NCBI GenBank assembly: GCA_013415695.1
Contig: JAAEEP010000010.1
Location: forward strand, 1 to 64,000
DNA length: 64,000 bases
DNA from: Methanomassiliicoccales archaeon
GTDB taxonomy: Archaea > Thermoplasmatota > Thermoplasmata > Methanomassiliicoccales > JAAEEP01
Direction of reading: 5' to 3'
A program made the translations under genes and the position numbers. Below, one piece after another: positions 44,709 through 53,165 of the stretch (position 1 is the first letter of the stretch; each line of letters begins with the position of its first letter). The notes below the pieces were generated by a model that worked only from the letters and a program-made list of their open reading frames with translations, was not told where the DNA came from and made no database searches.

Positions 44709-44858
44709 ATGGCGGTCTGTCCACATTGCAAGGGAGAGGTGACCAAGGACAATGTGGAGGTGGAGGAGGTTGTGAAGATCAAACCGTTCAAGATGAGGAA
44801 CTTCATGTTCATCTGTCCCCACTGTTATAGCGTTCTTGGGTTTGCCAGCAATTTCTAA
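44709..44858 (+). CDS. Mini zinc-ribbon protein (49 aa)
   Basis: A 49-residue protein with two CPHC knuckles: C4/C7 (CPHC) and C36/C39 (CPHC), separated by a charged stretch (VEVEEVVKIKPFK). This is a minimal zinc ribbon. CTCTAATATTC (about 44674-44684) lies about 27 nt before ATG 44709, so it is probably leaderless. It is too small for routine gene finders, but the spaced cysteines and promoter make it convincing. Function unknown. Confidence 0.68.
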   Translation: MAVCPHCKGEVTKDNVEVEEVVKIKPFKMRNFMFICPHCYSVLGFASNF

Positions 44859-44962
44859 GGATCTGCAAGTACTGGGTTCGATAGAAGGTTGTCTGGTCAG
44901 TTGGAGATGATAGTATCGAAAGAGATGAAGAGACCTATCAGGGGAAGCTGACGATTGTTCCA

Positions 44963-45409
44963 ATGCGATGGGAACATGCAAGAGATATCACCGACTGGCA
45001 CTATCCTGGATTCTACTCATTCTACGATCTAAGAAACTATCCTGAGGACATCGAGGAGATCTTTGATGAAAGTAAATGGGGAACCAACCTATTCTCTGTC
45101 CTGAACGGAAAGGGAGAACTGTTAGGGGAACTGTCCTTTCAGGAAGAAGGAAATGAGCTGGAAATTGGCATAGCAATGAGACCAGATATGGTGGGGAGGG
45201 GGATGGGTAAAACCCTTCTCCAGGCAGGGATGGATTTCGCAAGGCACAGATTCGAATTCGACATTTTCAGGATTGGAGTATGGAAGCTTAACGGCAGGGC
45301 GATAAGGGTTTATGAGAGAGCTGGATTCCAAAGTGAAGGAGAATTCTTCAATGATATTGAGGGAATCGAATATCGATTCATTAGAATGACGAGGAGAAAA
45401 GACCTCTAA
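44963..45409 (+). CDS. GNAT family N-acetyltransferase
   Basis: A 148-residue GNAT acetyltransferase. The acetyl-CoA loop is in MRPDMVGRGMGKTLLQ and the helix/strand after it in AIRVYERAGFQSEGEF. The ATG at 44963 is the first start codon in frame, but the coding pattern continues upstream (KLTIVPMRWEHARD), as GNAT domains usually begin with this strand. One base earlier in the sequence the other frame offers ATG 44908 with GGAG upstream, joining in frame if one base were added near 44946. The N-terminus is therefore uncertain. Confidence 0.82.
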   Translation: MRWEHARDITDWHYPGFYSFYDLRNYPEDIEEIFDESKWGTNLFSVLNGKGELLGELSFQEEGNELEIGIAMRPDMVGRGMGKTLLQAGMDFARHRFEFDIFRIGVWKLNGRAIRVYERAGFQSEGEFFNDIEGIEYRFIRMTRRKDL

Positions 45410-45882
45410 TCACTTTCTGGATCCAAGAGATCCATATCATACATTACATATCTCGATTCCTTCATCCCAAGCCTTTGATAGACCTCCCTAGCAGATGCAT
45501 TCTCTCGGTCAACATACAGCCTCAGCCCAACAATATCAATCCTTTCACGAGCCATAGAGCGAATCTTTTCGAAGATTGAGGAGAATATTCCTTTGCCTCT
45601 CCAATCCTTGTAAACGTAGACGCTCTGGACCCACCAGAAATACCCATTCCTCCAGTCACTCCATTCCCTCGTTATCAGGCACTGACCGATCATTCGTTCA
45701 TTATCCTCGACGATTAAGTAGAACCCTCTGTCTGAACTGCTCAAAACGGTTTCCACGCCCTTGAGCGCCACTCCTTCTTCAAGACTCATCCCCTCAGTCT
45801 CAAGGGCGAGTTGAATGTTATTCTTGACAATCATCAGTGTATCAGATTTGCGTGCTTCCCTTACAATCGGTCCGATTTTCAC
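45406..45882 (-). CDS. GNAT family N-acetyltransferase
   Basis: A second, unrelated GNAT protein, about 158 residues. The strand-helix KDWRGKGIFSSIFEKIR carries the acetyl-CoA loop (R-G-K-G) and NASAREVYQRLGMKES is the conserved last helix. I place the start at GTG 45882, which overlaps the true stop of the upstream DUF3795 gene (GTGTGA). The frame is open further upstream to 45978, but there it overlaps DUF3795 coding sequence. It ends four bases into the end of the other GNAT gene, facing it. Confidence 0.8.
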   Translation of the reverse strand: MKIGPIVREARKSDTLMIVKNNIQLALETEGMSLEEGVALKGVETVLSSSDRGFYLIVEDNERMIGQCLITREWSDWRNGYFWWVQSVYVYKDWRGKGIFSSIFEKIRSMARERIDIVGLRLYVDRENASAREVYQRLGMKESRYVMYDMDLLDPESD

Positions 45883-46351
45883 ACCTCCATGTAGTTCATT
45901 TGCCACAGTTGACCAAGGCAGTGACGACATCTGCATTCGTACCATGAGATTGGCCCACCGCAGCTCGGACACCTCCATTTTGAATTCTGCTGCTCGAGCC
46001 AGCCAGATTCATCCTTGTGAAATTGGATAAGATTCTCCCTGAGATCCTCCCCCTGTCCTGGGCGAAAGCACTAATTTCCTCAAAAGATCTGCAACCCAAA
46101 TTCTGGAACTCTACGCAATTGAAACAGGTCTCGATACCTTTCTTTTCCATGCACTTGCGGATCTCGCATGCCCTACAGTACATCCAGAGCTGGTCGTAAG
46201 GACCTCGATAACCCGAGCAGTGAATATCTTCTTTCGATGCCCTAGGTTGATTTGAAAGCTCCTCTAGAAGCTCGCCACCATCTTGGAAGGACCGGAATAT
46301 AGTGCAGGCTCCACAATAGGCCCCGCATATCCCGGCAGGTCTTCTATCCAT
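45879..46351 (-). CDS. DUF3795 cysteine-rich protein, frameshifted
   Basis: DUF3795 proteins are small, cysteine-rich and of unknown function. The N-terminal part is typical: CGAYCGACTIF near residue 9, YCRACEIRKCM and CFNCVEF. From about residue 116 the frame is lost and runs to a stop at 45896. In another frame the normal C-terminus continues: WLEQQNSKWRCPSCGG, ISWYECRCRHC, ending at 45879. The break lies at a CTGG tandem (45999-46006 on the minus strand): adding one more CTGG unit gives the seamless sequence RMNLAGWLEQQ. The gene is thus one 4-bp repeat unit short, either a real mutation or an assembly error. Confidence 0.87.
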
Positions 46352-46419
46352 CAGGTTGATATTACACTCCCATCTACTTTTTTACATTGGTGAGGGATGA
46401 GAAATAAGTAATCTATTCA

Positions 46420-46608
46420 TTAAGGATCATAGGCCCAGAATATGCTTCTTCTTGGCTTCGAACTCCTCCTCTGTATTATGCCCTTGTCCTTCAGCTCTGC
46501 CAATTTCTCGAGCTCGTCCATGTAGTCTGGCTCTTCATCTGACATATCATCTGGATTCTTATCGCTTTGCTGCTGAACCACTGCTTTCTGCTGAGCGCTA
46601 AGTGCCAT
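46420..46608 (-). CDS. SHOCT domain protein, frameshifted near the end
   Basis: A small protein with a short Gln-rich start and a SHOCT domain (DELEKLAELKDKGII). As read it ends in QRRSSKPRRSIFWAYDP. In the neighbouring frame the canonical SHOCT end TEEEFEAKKKHILGL appears and stops at 46427. One base is missing near 46473-46479 to join the two. SHOCT domains are oligomerisation or membrane-partner modules with no catalytic residues. The ribosome site GAGGAGA abuts the ATG. Confidence 0.72.
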   Translation of the reverse strand: MALSAQQKAVVQQQSDKNPDDMSDEEPDYMDELEKLAELKDKGIIQRRSSKPRRSIFWAYDP

Positions 46609-46791
46609 TCTCCTCTTTATTCAGCCTTCGTGTCCTTCTTCTTGCTCCGCCTCTACCGACCGGTCTCAAATCCTAGGGCATTATCGTACCTCTATGAGCC
46701 CATTCTCAAGTTGACACTGCTTAGTATATCCGATTATGTAAGAATGAAGCCTTTCCAGTATGATATCGTAATGGTGCGCAATAGTAAAGGA

Positions 46792-47109
46792 TCAGAGAGA
46801 GAACGGAATATATGGATCGAGTATATCTGGCCATATGATGTAGACCAAGGCGAACAGTATCACGATTATCTGGATGATCAGGAAGACGGCCACCAGTTTG
46901 AACTTCAATTTCTGTGTCTTGTGCCGGAATCTCTTCATCCCCGCATAGGCACCGAACGGACCGAAAAATGAGGCTACCAGTAGTTTGCTCTCTGAGACTC
47001 TCCATTTCTGATTCATTGCACGCATCTTATCGCTCCTGAAAAGAAGGAACGAGTACATGTTCAGTATGAACACGACCGAGACCAGAATGATGAAGTACAG
47101 CGAGTCCAT
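46792..47109 (-). CDS. DUF1294 family small membrane protein
   Basis: A 105-residue protein of the DUF1294 type: a first helix, then WRVSESKLLVASFFGPFGAY with the family's FRHKTQKLKFK motif, and a last helix. Function unknown. ATG 47109 is about 27 nt from TTTATATC (47134-47141, read on the minus strand), consistent with a leaderless start. Confidence 0.87.
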   Translation of the reverse strand: MDSLYFIILVSVVFILNMYSFLLFRSDKMRAMNQKWRVSESKLLVASFFGPFGAYAGMKRFRHKTQKLKFKLVAVFLIIQIIVILFALVYIIWPDILDPYIPFSL

Positions 47110-47253
47110 GACTAGGGATTAATGCATTCTAGCAGATATAAATGTCACTGACTTGACATGTTATCTAAAGATGAGGTCTCTATCGCGCATCTCAAGTGCA
47201 GTGAAGGATTCCGATAGCGGTCAATCCTTTCTTCTAAGACGGATTCGCACCGA

Positions 47254-48399
47254 TCATCCTTGGGCACTCTTTTCCTTGCGACTGACCATCCTGGTCTTGA
47301 TCGACTGGGTCAACACATAGGAGACCACTCCCGCTGTTACCACCGGCACCATCTCACCTGTGGATAGACCTAGGAACATCATGGCAAAGAGACTGATGCT
47401 AAGGGGTATTGGAAGGATGACAGCGGGAATGGCAGCGGCCAAAGCCCCCGCCGAGAGCGCGATCGGAATCTCGGGAAACAGCAGGGTGAATATTGTTCCC
47501 AGGGTCCCACCCATAAAGAATGTGGGGAAGATGGGACCGCCTACGAAGCCGGTTGCAAGGGCTCCCGAAGTGGCGAGGATCCTCGCAATGACCGCCAGCA
47601 AGAGAACGACTATGCCAATGGTCGAGGCGAACTCGAAAACGTGGGCAAGTTCCTCCAACCCGAAGAACAGGGAGAGTGGAAGTGCGAAGGCAAGAGTCCC
47701 TAATAGAAAGCCCATCATCGTGCACTTGATAAGTGGTCTCCCCTGCAATGGTTTCAATAGACTCTTTATCAACTTCATACTAAAGACGAAGATTAGACCA
47801 AAACATGTCCCCACCAGACCAAAGAATATGCCCAGGAGGATATGCCAGGTCTGGAAATCATATGAGGGGAGGTTGATGAAGCCTATCTCTGGGTTAACAC
47901 CGATCAGGGTGTAGAAGATGGCGAACCCTGACACTGCTGCTATGGAATCCATGGCGAGGGCCCTGGTGAACTCGCGCCTGCTCGGATTCGAGAGTTCCAA
48001 GGCCATCATAACCCCAACGAAGGGAGATGTGAACAGACCGCCGAACGCCCCGCTAACGCTGGCGATGAAGGTATCTTTGCTATCCTCCTCGGAGAATCCT
48101 CTCCTCTTGGTAATCACGGAAGTCAGGCCGCCCGCCATCAGTCCTGCTGGAGCTTCAGGTCCAAGGCTGAATCCGCCGATAAGGGTTATGAATCCATTGA
48201 GGAGCTTCCACGACACCTTTGAAGCTTCGATTTCCCCGGTCATCATTGACTCGAAAATATTGTCCTCTCCAAAGCTAACGAGGTGGTAAATGAGTCCCAC
48301 CAACAGACCGGCCATTGTGAATAGAGGAATTATCCACCAAGGCATTCCAAAGGGTTCGTAGTTGATCTCTGGCCAAATTAGGCTTTTAACTGTGTTCAC
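47254..48399 (-). CDS. ClC-type chloride channel/transporter, N-terminus uncertain
   Basis: A chloride channel or H+/Cl- exchanger. The ClC filter motifs are visible: GGFSLGPEAP (equivalent to GxxGPEGP) near residue 75 and GGPIFPTFFMG near the C-terminal half. No CBS domains are present. GTG 48399 lies inside the normal first helix; the frame continues upstream in frame to 48504 and encodes the expected helix (LLIWAAILGALGSVGILLYI) but has no ATG, GTG or TTG. A TTG at 48508 with GGGGAGTGA upstream is out of frame by one base. A one-base insertion near 48505 would explain this. Confidence 0.9.
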   Translation of the reverse strand: MNTVKSLIWPEINYEPFGMPWWIIPLFTMAGLLVGLIYHLVSFGEDNIFESMMTGEIEASKVSWKLLNGFITLIGGFSLGPEAPAGLMAGGLTSVITKRRGFSEEDSKDTFIASVSGAFGGLFTSPFVGVMMALELSNPSRREFTRALAMDSIAAVSGFAIFYTLIGVNPEIGFINLPSYDFQTWHILLGIFFGLVGTCFGLIFVFSMKLIKSLLKPLQGRPLIKCTMMGFLLGTLAFALPLSLFFGLEELAHVFEFASTIGIVVLLLAVIARILATSGALATGFVGGPIFPTFFMGGTLGTIFTLLFPEIPIALSAGALAAAIPAVILPIPLSISLFAMMFLGLSTGEMVPVVTAGVVSYVLTQSIKTRMVSRKEKSAQG

Positions 48400-48516
48400 T
48401 CCAACGATGTAGAGAAGGATACCGACGGAACCAAGGGCTCCAAGAATCGCAGCCCAGATAAGCAGCTGCCAAAGTGCTCTCTCTTTATTGTGAAGATCCT
48501 CGATTCAACTCACTCC

Positions 48517-48809
48517 CCTTGCCCTTACCCGAATAATTGGCCAGCATTATTCTTAAAAGGTATCGCTTCTTTGATTTATTAGATTTCACAAGGAATCCAC
48601 CTTGCTATAAGATGATTATATAGAAGATAGGACAGATTCTGAAGTCTGGATGGTCGGGGGGCATTGTGATGGACGTTGTCCTCACAATAAGAATTGCGAA
48701 AGGCGGTTTCGATCATAGCACTCCCTATGACTTCCTCGATGCCCAGGATGGATCTCATTTGTAGTAATCGAATTGAATTATCCTAGGACCCATATTAGGG
48801 GGAAAAAGA
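48517..48809. other. Intergenic region without a clear gene; one hairpin
   Basis: No convincing protein gene is seen. GATTATATAG (about 48614-48623) resembles a TATA box; about 40 nt further is a hairpin on the plus strand, ATTGTGA (48663-48669) and TCACAAT (48682-48688) enclosing GGAC/GTCC with a three-base loop. Two short reading frames (22 and 31 codons) overlap it, neither with supporting features. The region may hold a small RNA or the leftover of a gene. Confidence 0.4.
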
Positions 48810-48884
48810 TGGTGGACCGAGCGGGATTTGAACCCGCGGCCTCTGCCTTGCGAAGGCAGCGATCTTCCACTGATCTATCGGCCC
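48810..48884 (-). tRNA. tRNA-Ala (anticodon CGC)
   Basis: Complete cloverleaf on the minus strand. Acceptor arms GGGCCGA (48884-48878) and TCGGTCC pair with a G3-U70 wobble, the identity mark of alanine tRNA. The anticodon stem CTGCC/GGCAG encloses TTCGCAA, giving anticodon CGC. The T arm GCGGGTTCAAATCCCGC is standard. The 3' CCA is encoded. No intron. A TATA-like GTTATATCC lies upstream at about 48913-48921. Confidence 0.97.
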
Positions 48885-49066
48885 TTTCGACCACACAAAC
48901 GGAAGGTTGGATATAACTCTTTCCCAACCAACCCATGGGCCAGTTAGAGATTGACTAATTGCATCTATCCAGACAAGAATCTTCACACTAGCATCATCAA
49001 ATCATATTCACTTTCTCATGTCTTCGAAAGGTAAACCCTATATCTCAGTAATATTATGGTTTCCAA

Positions 49067-50011
49067 ATGGTCTCTCGCAAAAGAAAGGTCGCAATGCTGT
49101 CGGTGTACAGCAACACCTTCCTTGTAGTCCTCAAATTCATCACCGGATTCCTAATGGGTTCTGTCAGTGTTATTTCTGAGGGCATACACTCAGCGATTGA
49201 CCTGGTCGCTGCAATAATCGCCAATTACTCAGTCAAGAAATCTGAGGAACCTGCGGACGAGAGGCATCCCTACGGCCACGGCAAGTTCGAAAACTACGCG
49301 GGAGTGATAGAGGCCATACTCATCTTCATCGCAGCCGCCATAATTGTCTATGAGTCAGGACTGAGACTGATCTTCGGTTCGGAGGTAGAGTTCCTTATAG
49401 CGGGACTTGCGATAATGGCCCTCTCGGCCGTGATAAATTATTTTGTCTCAAGAAAGCTGTATCAGGTTGGGAAGGAGGAGGACTCCATGGCACTTGTTGC
49501 AGATGGTCTCCACCTCAGGACCGACGTCCTCACATCAATTGGTGTTTTCCTAGGTCTGATGGCCATAACCATCACAGGATGGACCTTTCTGGACCCTATT
49601 ATCGCGATAGGGGTGGCGTTGCTCATAGTGAAGGCTTCAATAGACCTCACAAGGGAGGCTAGTAAGGGGCTTGTGGATGAAACACTACCTGATGAGGACC
49701 TTGGTAAGATTGAGACTGTGCTTTACAATCATAGAGAGTACTTCGAAGGATTCCACGCACTCAGGACTAGAAAATCTGGTGCAGAGAGATTCATTGACCT
49801 GCATCTGGTGATGAGGCCAGATGTCAAGCTCAATGATGCCTTCCGAGTATGCCGCCATCTTGAGGATGAGATAAGCGGAAGCATGCCCAAGACCAATGTA
49901 ATGATTAGATGCGAGCCATCAGACTTTGAGGACCTAGAGGGCCATCTGGGAGATTATTACCTTATTGACAAAGAGACTCGAGAGACAGATTTCAAAGACA
50001 AGAAGGATTGA
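49067..50011 (+). CDS. Cation diffusion facilitator (metal efflux) protein
   Basis: A 314-residue CDF transporter that exports divalent metals (Zn, Fe, Mn or Co) in exchange for protons. Six helices, with the metal-site sequences SEGIHSAIDLVAA in the second helix, DERHPYGHGKFE after the third, and DGLHLRTDVLTSIGV in the fifth (D and H ligands). The C-terminal cytoplasmic domain from about 205 holds HLVMRPDVKLNDA. ATG 49067 lies about 25 nt downstream of CCTATATC, so it is probably leaderless. Confidence 0.92.
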   Translation: MVSRKRKVAMLSVYSNTFLVVLKFITGFLMGSVSVISEGIHSAIDLVAAIIANYSVKKSEEPADERHPYGHGKFENYAGVIEAILIFIAAAIIVYESGLRLIFGSEVEFLIAGLAIMALSAVINYFVSRKLYQVGKEEDSMALVADGLHLRTDVLTSIGVFLGLMAITITGWTFLDPIIAIGVALLIVKASIDLTREASKGLVDETLPDEDLGKIETVLYNHREYFEGFHALRTRKSGAERFIDLHLVMRPDVKLNDAFRVCRHLEDEISGSMPKTNVMIRCEPSDFEDLEGHLGDYYLIDKETRETDFKDKKD

Positions 50012-50017
50012 TCATTT

Positions 50018-51376
50018 TCAGATCTTTATGCCGAGGAGCAGCTCAGCCTTCGCTACTGTCCTGTCGACGATCTCTGGAGACTTTCCCACGTAGTTCTTGG
50101 GATCCATCACCTTCTCAAGCTCATCATCGGATATCAGAGAAATGACCTCGTCATTATTCCTTAACGTCTCCATTAGATGGACGTCCTTTTCATCGGCCTC
50201 CATGCTCGCTCTACGGACAATCTCGTGAGCTACCTGACGTCCCATGCCCTTCTCTACGAGGGCGATCATCACAGCCTCAGCCATTATCTTTCCCTTGGCC
50301 ATGGCCAAGTTGGACAGCATCCTATCCTTGTTCACCGCTAGGAAAGAGAGCATTTTCCTTGTCTTGGCCAGGATGTCATCGGTCAGGACTATGACATGTG
50401 GTATGATGAATCTCTCTGCGCTTGAGTTGGTAAGATCCCTCTCATGCCAGAGGATCATATTCTCATAGGTAGGTGTGACGAAGGATCGGACTATTCTCGT
50501 TAGGCCGCACACGTTCTCGGAGATCACGGGGTTCTTCTTATGTGCCATGGTCGAGCTTCCCACCTGCTTCTCGGCATCGAAGGCCTCGCATACCTCTTGG
50601 ATCTCACTCCTTTGCAGGTTGCGAACCTCAGTTGCGTACCTCTCACACGAGGTACAGATGCTTGCCATCAGTGTTATGAGTTCCGTGTATCTGTCTCGGC
50701 CAACGATCTGGGTAGCGACCTCCTCCACGCCGATGCCCAAATCCTTCATGACCAATTCCTGGATCCGGAAGAAATGCTCACCCAGGGCAGCGCCTGTGCC
50801 CACAGCTCCCGACATCTTCCCTACGAGGATCCTCGCACTCACTTCGTTGATCCTCTCCCTGTACCTGATCATCTCAGCGAGATATCCAGCAACCTTGAAG
50901 CCAAAGGTGATTGGAATGGCATACTGGCCATGGGTCCTTCCTACCATCACCGTACCTCGATGCTTCTTGGCCACCGTTGCCAGCGAAATGATGAGCTCGT
51001 CGATATCCCTTGAGATTATCTTCAGAGCCTCACCAAGTTGAATCGCCGTCGCCGTATCTATGATGTCATTGGAAGTTGCCCCAAGGTGGACGAATCTTCC
51101 TGCATCTCCACATTGCTCTGTTAGGGCCCTGACAACAGCCATGATATCGTGCTTAGTCTCGTCCTCGATCTCCTTGACCCTCTCTATTTTGATATGCTCT
51201 AAATTGGCCTTTCTGGCGATCTCACTAGCCGCCTCTCTAGGTATGTTGCCGACCTCTGCATGGGCCTTGGCAAGAGATACTTCCACTTTTAATAGAGCCA
51301 GGAGCCTGCTCTCTTCGGCGAATATCGACTTGATGTCGTCCCTTCCGTACCTGTAGTCTAGAGGGCAAAGAAGCAT
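50018..51376 (-). CDS. purB: Adenylosuccinate lyase
   Basis: Purine biosynthesis enzyme that releases fumarate from SAICAR and adenylosuccinate, 452 aa. The N-terminal CPLDYRYGRDD, the HLGATSNDIIDTA segment and the superfamily signature GSSTMAHKKNP are present; the last has Ala-His where many enzymes have Met-Pro. 452 aa matches archaeal PurB. GAGGAA lies just upstream of ATG 51376. It diverges from the KaiC-like gene across about 60 bp. Confidence 0.95.
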   Translation of the reverse strand: MLLCPLDYRYGRDDIKSIFAEESRLLALLKVEVSLAKAHAEVGNIPREAASEIARKANLEHIKIERVKEIEDETKHDIMAVVRALTEQCGDAGRFVHLGATSNDIIDTATAIQLGEALKIISRDIDELIISLATVAKKHRGTVMVGRTHGQYAIPITFGFKVAGYLAEMIRYRERINEVSARILVGKMSGAVGTGAALGEHFFRIQELVMKDLGIGVEEVATQIVGRDRYTELITLMASICTSCERYATEVRNLQRSEIQEVCEAFDAEKQVGSSTMAHKKNPVISENVCGLTRIVRSFVTPTYENMILWHERDLTNSSAERFIIPHVIVLTDDILAKTRKMLSFLAVNKDRMLSNLAMAKGKIMAEAVMIALVEKGMGRQVAHEIVRRASMEADEKDVHLMETLRNNDEVISLISDDELEKVMDPKNYVGKSPEIVDRTVAKAELLLGIKI

Positions 51377-51436
51377 TTCCTCACTTTGAGGAGATTAATA
51401 TGGTCGGACTTTAAGCTTATGGTGAGGCACCCCAGC

Positions 51437-53101
51437 ATGACGTCAGTAAGTGAAGATAGGGACAAAAGAATAAAATGTGAAATAAGGATATCATACCCGG
51501 CGTTCAACTTGAGCGAATACGAGACTGGCAAGACCCCCAGCGAAATACTGGATTTTCTGAGATCTTCGGGAGGCCATTCCCTGCTGATCAAGGGCAGGGC
51601 TGGAACGGGCAAGACCACCTTGGCACTTCAGATCATTGAAGAGTTGGCGGAGGAGCAGGTGGACTATTACCTGTCGACGAGGGTATCTGACGAGTCTCTT
51701 TACAGGCAGTTCCCGTGGCTCAAGGAGAAGGCTAAGAGGAACGAGATACTGAAGGCGGGTAAGATCTTCCTCACCAAGGCAAGACCTCCCGAACCCAAGA
51801 GTAAGGATAGTGAACAGGATTCCGTACTCAAGGCGGCCCAGGAACTCATTAGCGCCTTCACGGGAAAGAACGGGGAGTATAGCGTTGTCCGCTCTGAACT
51901 GCAGAAGCTGGAAGGGCAGATAGAGTCTGGAGAACTAGGTGACCTCGATGGCGAGGACTTCTCTCTGGAGTATGACGAAAGCTCAGTGACACTAGATTTC
52001 GGAATAATGCTTCCGGAACTGGAGCTGGCTTATGATCTAGCCGAGTCTCATCTCCCCAAGAGGTCGCTAATGGTCATCGACAGTATTGAGGCACTATCGG
52101 AGAAATACGGCATAACCGCCCAGCGGATCATGTCAACGCTCCAGAAGGATCTTGTCGAGAGTTCGGGTACCAATGTCGTCTATGTGATGGAAGCCTGGGA
52201 GAACACTGACCTCGATTACCTAGGCGATGGTGTGGTAATACTTAACTCAGAGGAGCACAAAGGTCGCAGGATGAGGGAGGTAATCACAGAGAAGCTCAGG
52301 GGCTCGAAGATAGACCGATGGAAGTACATGTTCACACTTCTGAACGGGAGGATGCACATCTTTGATCCAGTTTGGCCTGGAATGCCTGAGCAGTTCAACC
52401 CTCACTACCCGGTCAATGATCCCAACCCTAGCAGAGTCTCTTCCGGCAACGAGAACATCGACACTGTTTTTGGCGGGTTCCCGCGAGGGGCGATATCCTT
52501 GATAGAGGTGGGACCAGACGTGCCCCAGGAAGCCGTGAAGAGGATCGAACTCTCTCTGGTTGCGGATTTCCTTTCTAAGATGAGAGGGATCGTGTGGTTC
52601 CCCTTGACTTCAATGAACTACAATCTGTTCAACCAGCAGATAAACCAACTCATCAACCCCGATTGTGTGAACAAGTGCCTGAAGATCCTTCATCATGACA
52701 GCTACACAGAAACTGGATATCCATTCATCAATGTGGTCGAGGGAACCGATGCGTCCCACGATCTCAAATGGAACTCCCTGAAGTACCTGCTCTCGGGCAG
52801 CACCTCTCCACATCTCTCCCTGCTGGGCTACGATGCTTTGGAATCTATCTACGGCCCCGATGTCATGAACTCCACTGCGGGCCATCTAGATGCCATGAGG
52901 CGTTTGGGTAATGTGATCGTGGCGGAGGCCACCAGCTCATCCAACTCCCTGAAAGCATTGGCCAACCAATCTACCGTTCATATCAAAATAGAGAGCCTAT
53001 CGGGAACGGTGATGATCTGCGGCGATAAGCCACATACCAAGTACCACTACCTAGAGTTTAATGATGATAGACTTAGACCCAGACTTATACCCATGGTCTG
53101 A
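51437..53101 (+). CDS. KaiC/GvpD-like RecA-superfamily ATPase with two domains
   Basis: A 555-residue protein. The first RecA-like domain has Walker A GRAGTGKT at 53-60, a charged linker insert (about 105-190), and Walker B RSLMVIDSIEAL. The second, from about 340, has the same general fold (GNENIDTVFGGFPRGAISL) but no Walker A, so it is probably structural. Proteins of this type are found as signalling or gas-vesicle-regulating ATPases in archaea (GvpD, KaiC-like). ATG 51437 is supported by GGTGAGG nine nt upstream; ATG 51419 and TTG 51386 are in frame. Two winged-helix genes follow. Confidence 0.85.
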   Translation: MTSVSEDRDKRIKCEIRISYPAFNLSEYETGKTPSEILDFLRSSGGHSLLIKGRAGTGKTTLALQIIEELAEEQVDYYLSTRVSDESLYRQFPWLKEKAKRNEILKAGKIFLTKARPPEPKSKDSEQDSVLKAAQELISAFTGKNGEYSVVRSELQKLEGQIESGELGDLDGEDFSLEYDESSVTLDFGIMLPELELAYDLAESHLPKRSLMVIDSIEALSEKYGITAQRIMSTLQKDLVESSGTNVVYVMEAWENTDLDYLGDGVVILNSEEHKGRRMREVITEKLRGSKIDRWKYMFTLLNGRMHIFDPVWPGMPEQFNPHYPVNDPNPSRVSSGNENIDTVFGGFPRGAISLIEVGPDVPQEAVKRIELSLVADFLSKMRGIVWFPLTSMNYNLFNQQINQLINPDCVNKCLKILHHDSYTETGYPFINVVEGTDASHDLKWNSLKYLLSGSTSPHLSLLGYDALESIYGPDVMNSTAGHLDAMRRLGNVIVAEATSSSNSLKALANQSTVHIKIESLSGTVMICGDKPHTKYHYLEFNDDRLRPRLIPMV

Positions 53102-53165
53102 ATATTACTATCAGCATTGATATCCTCACAATAAATGTTTTAAGAAGAGTATCAACTAAACCAAG

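Noticed and set aside
46609-46791. Possible upstream remnant of the SHOCT gene (RRSKKKDTKAE frame)
   Set aside because: Stops interrupt every frame and no start codon fits; it looks like an ordinary leader with a TATA-like box near 46725.
48649-48717. A 22-codon frame with Cys residues (HCDGRCPHNKNC) in the gap before tRNA-Ala
   Set aside because: Too short, coincides with the hairpin, and the frame ends abruptly; cysteines alone are not enough.
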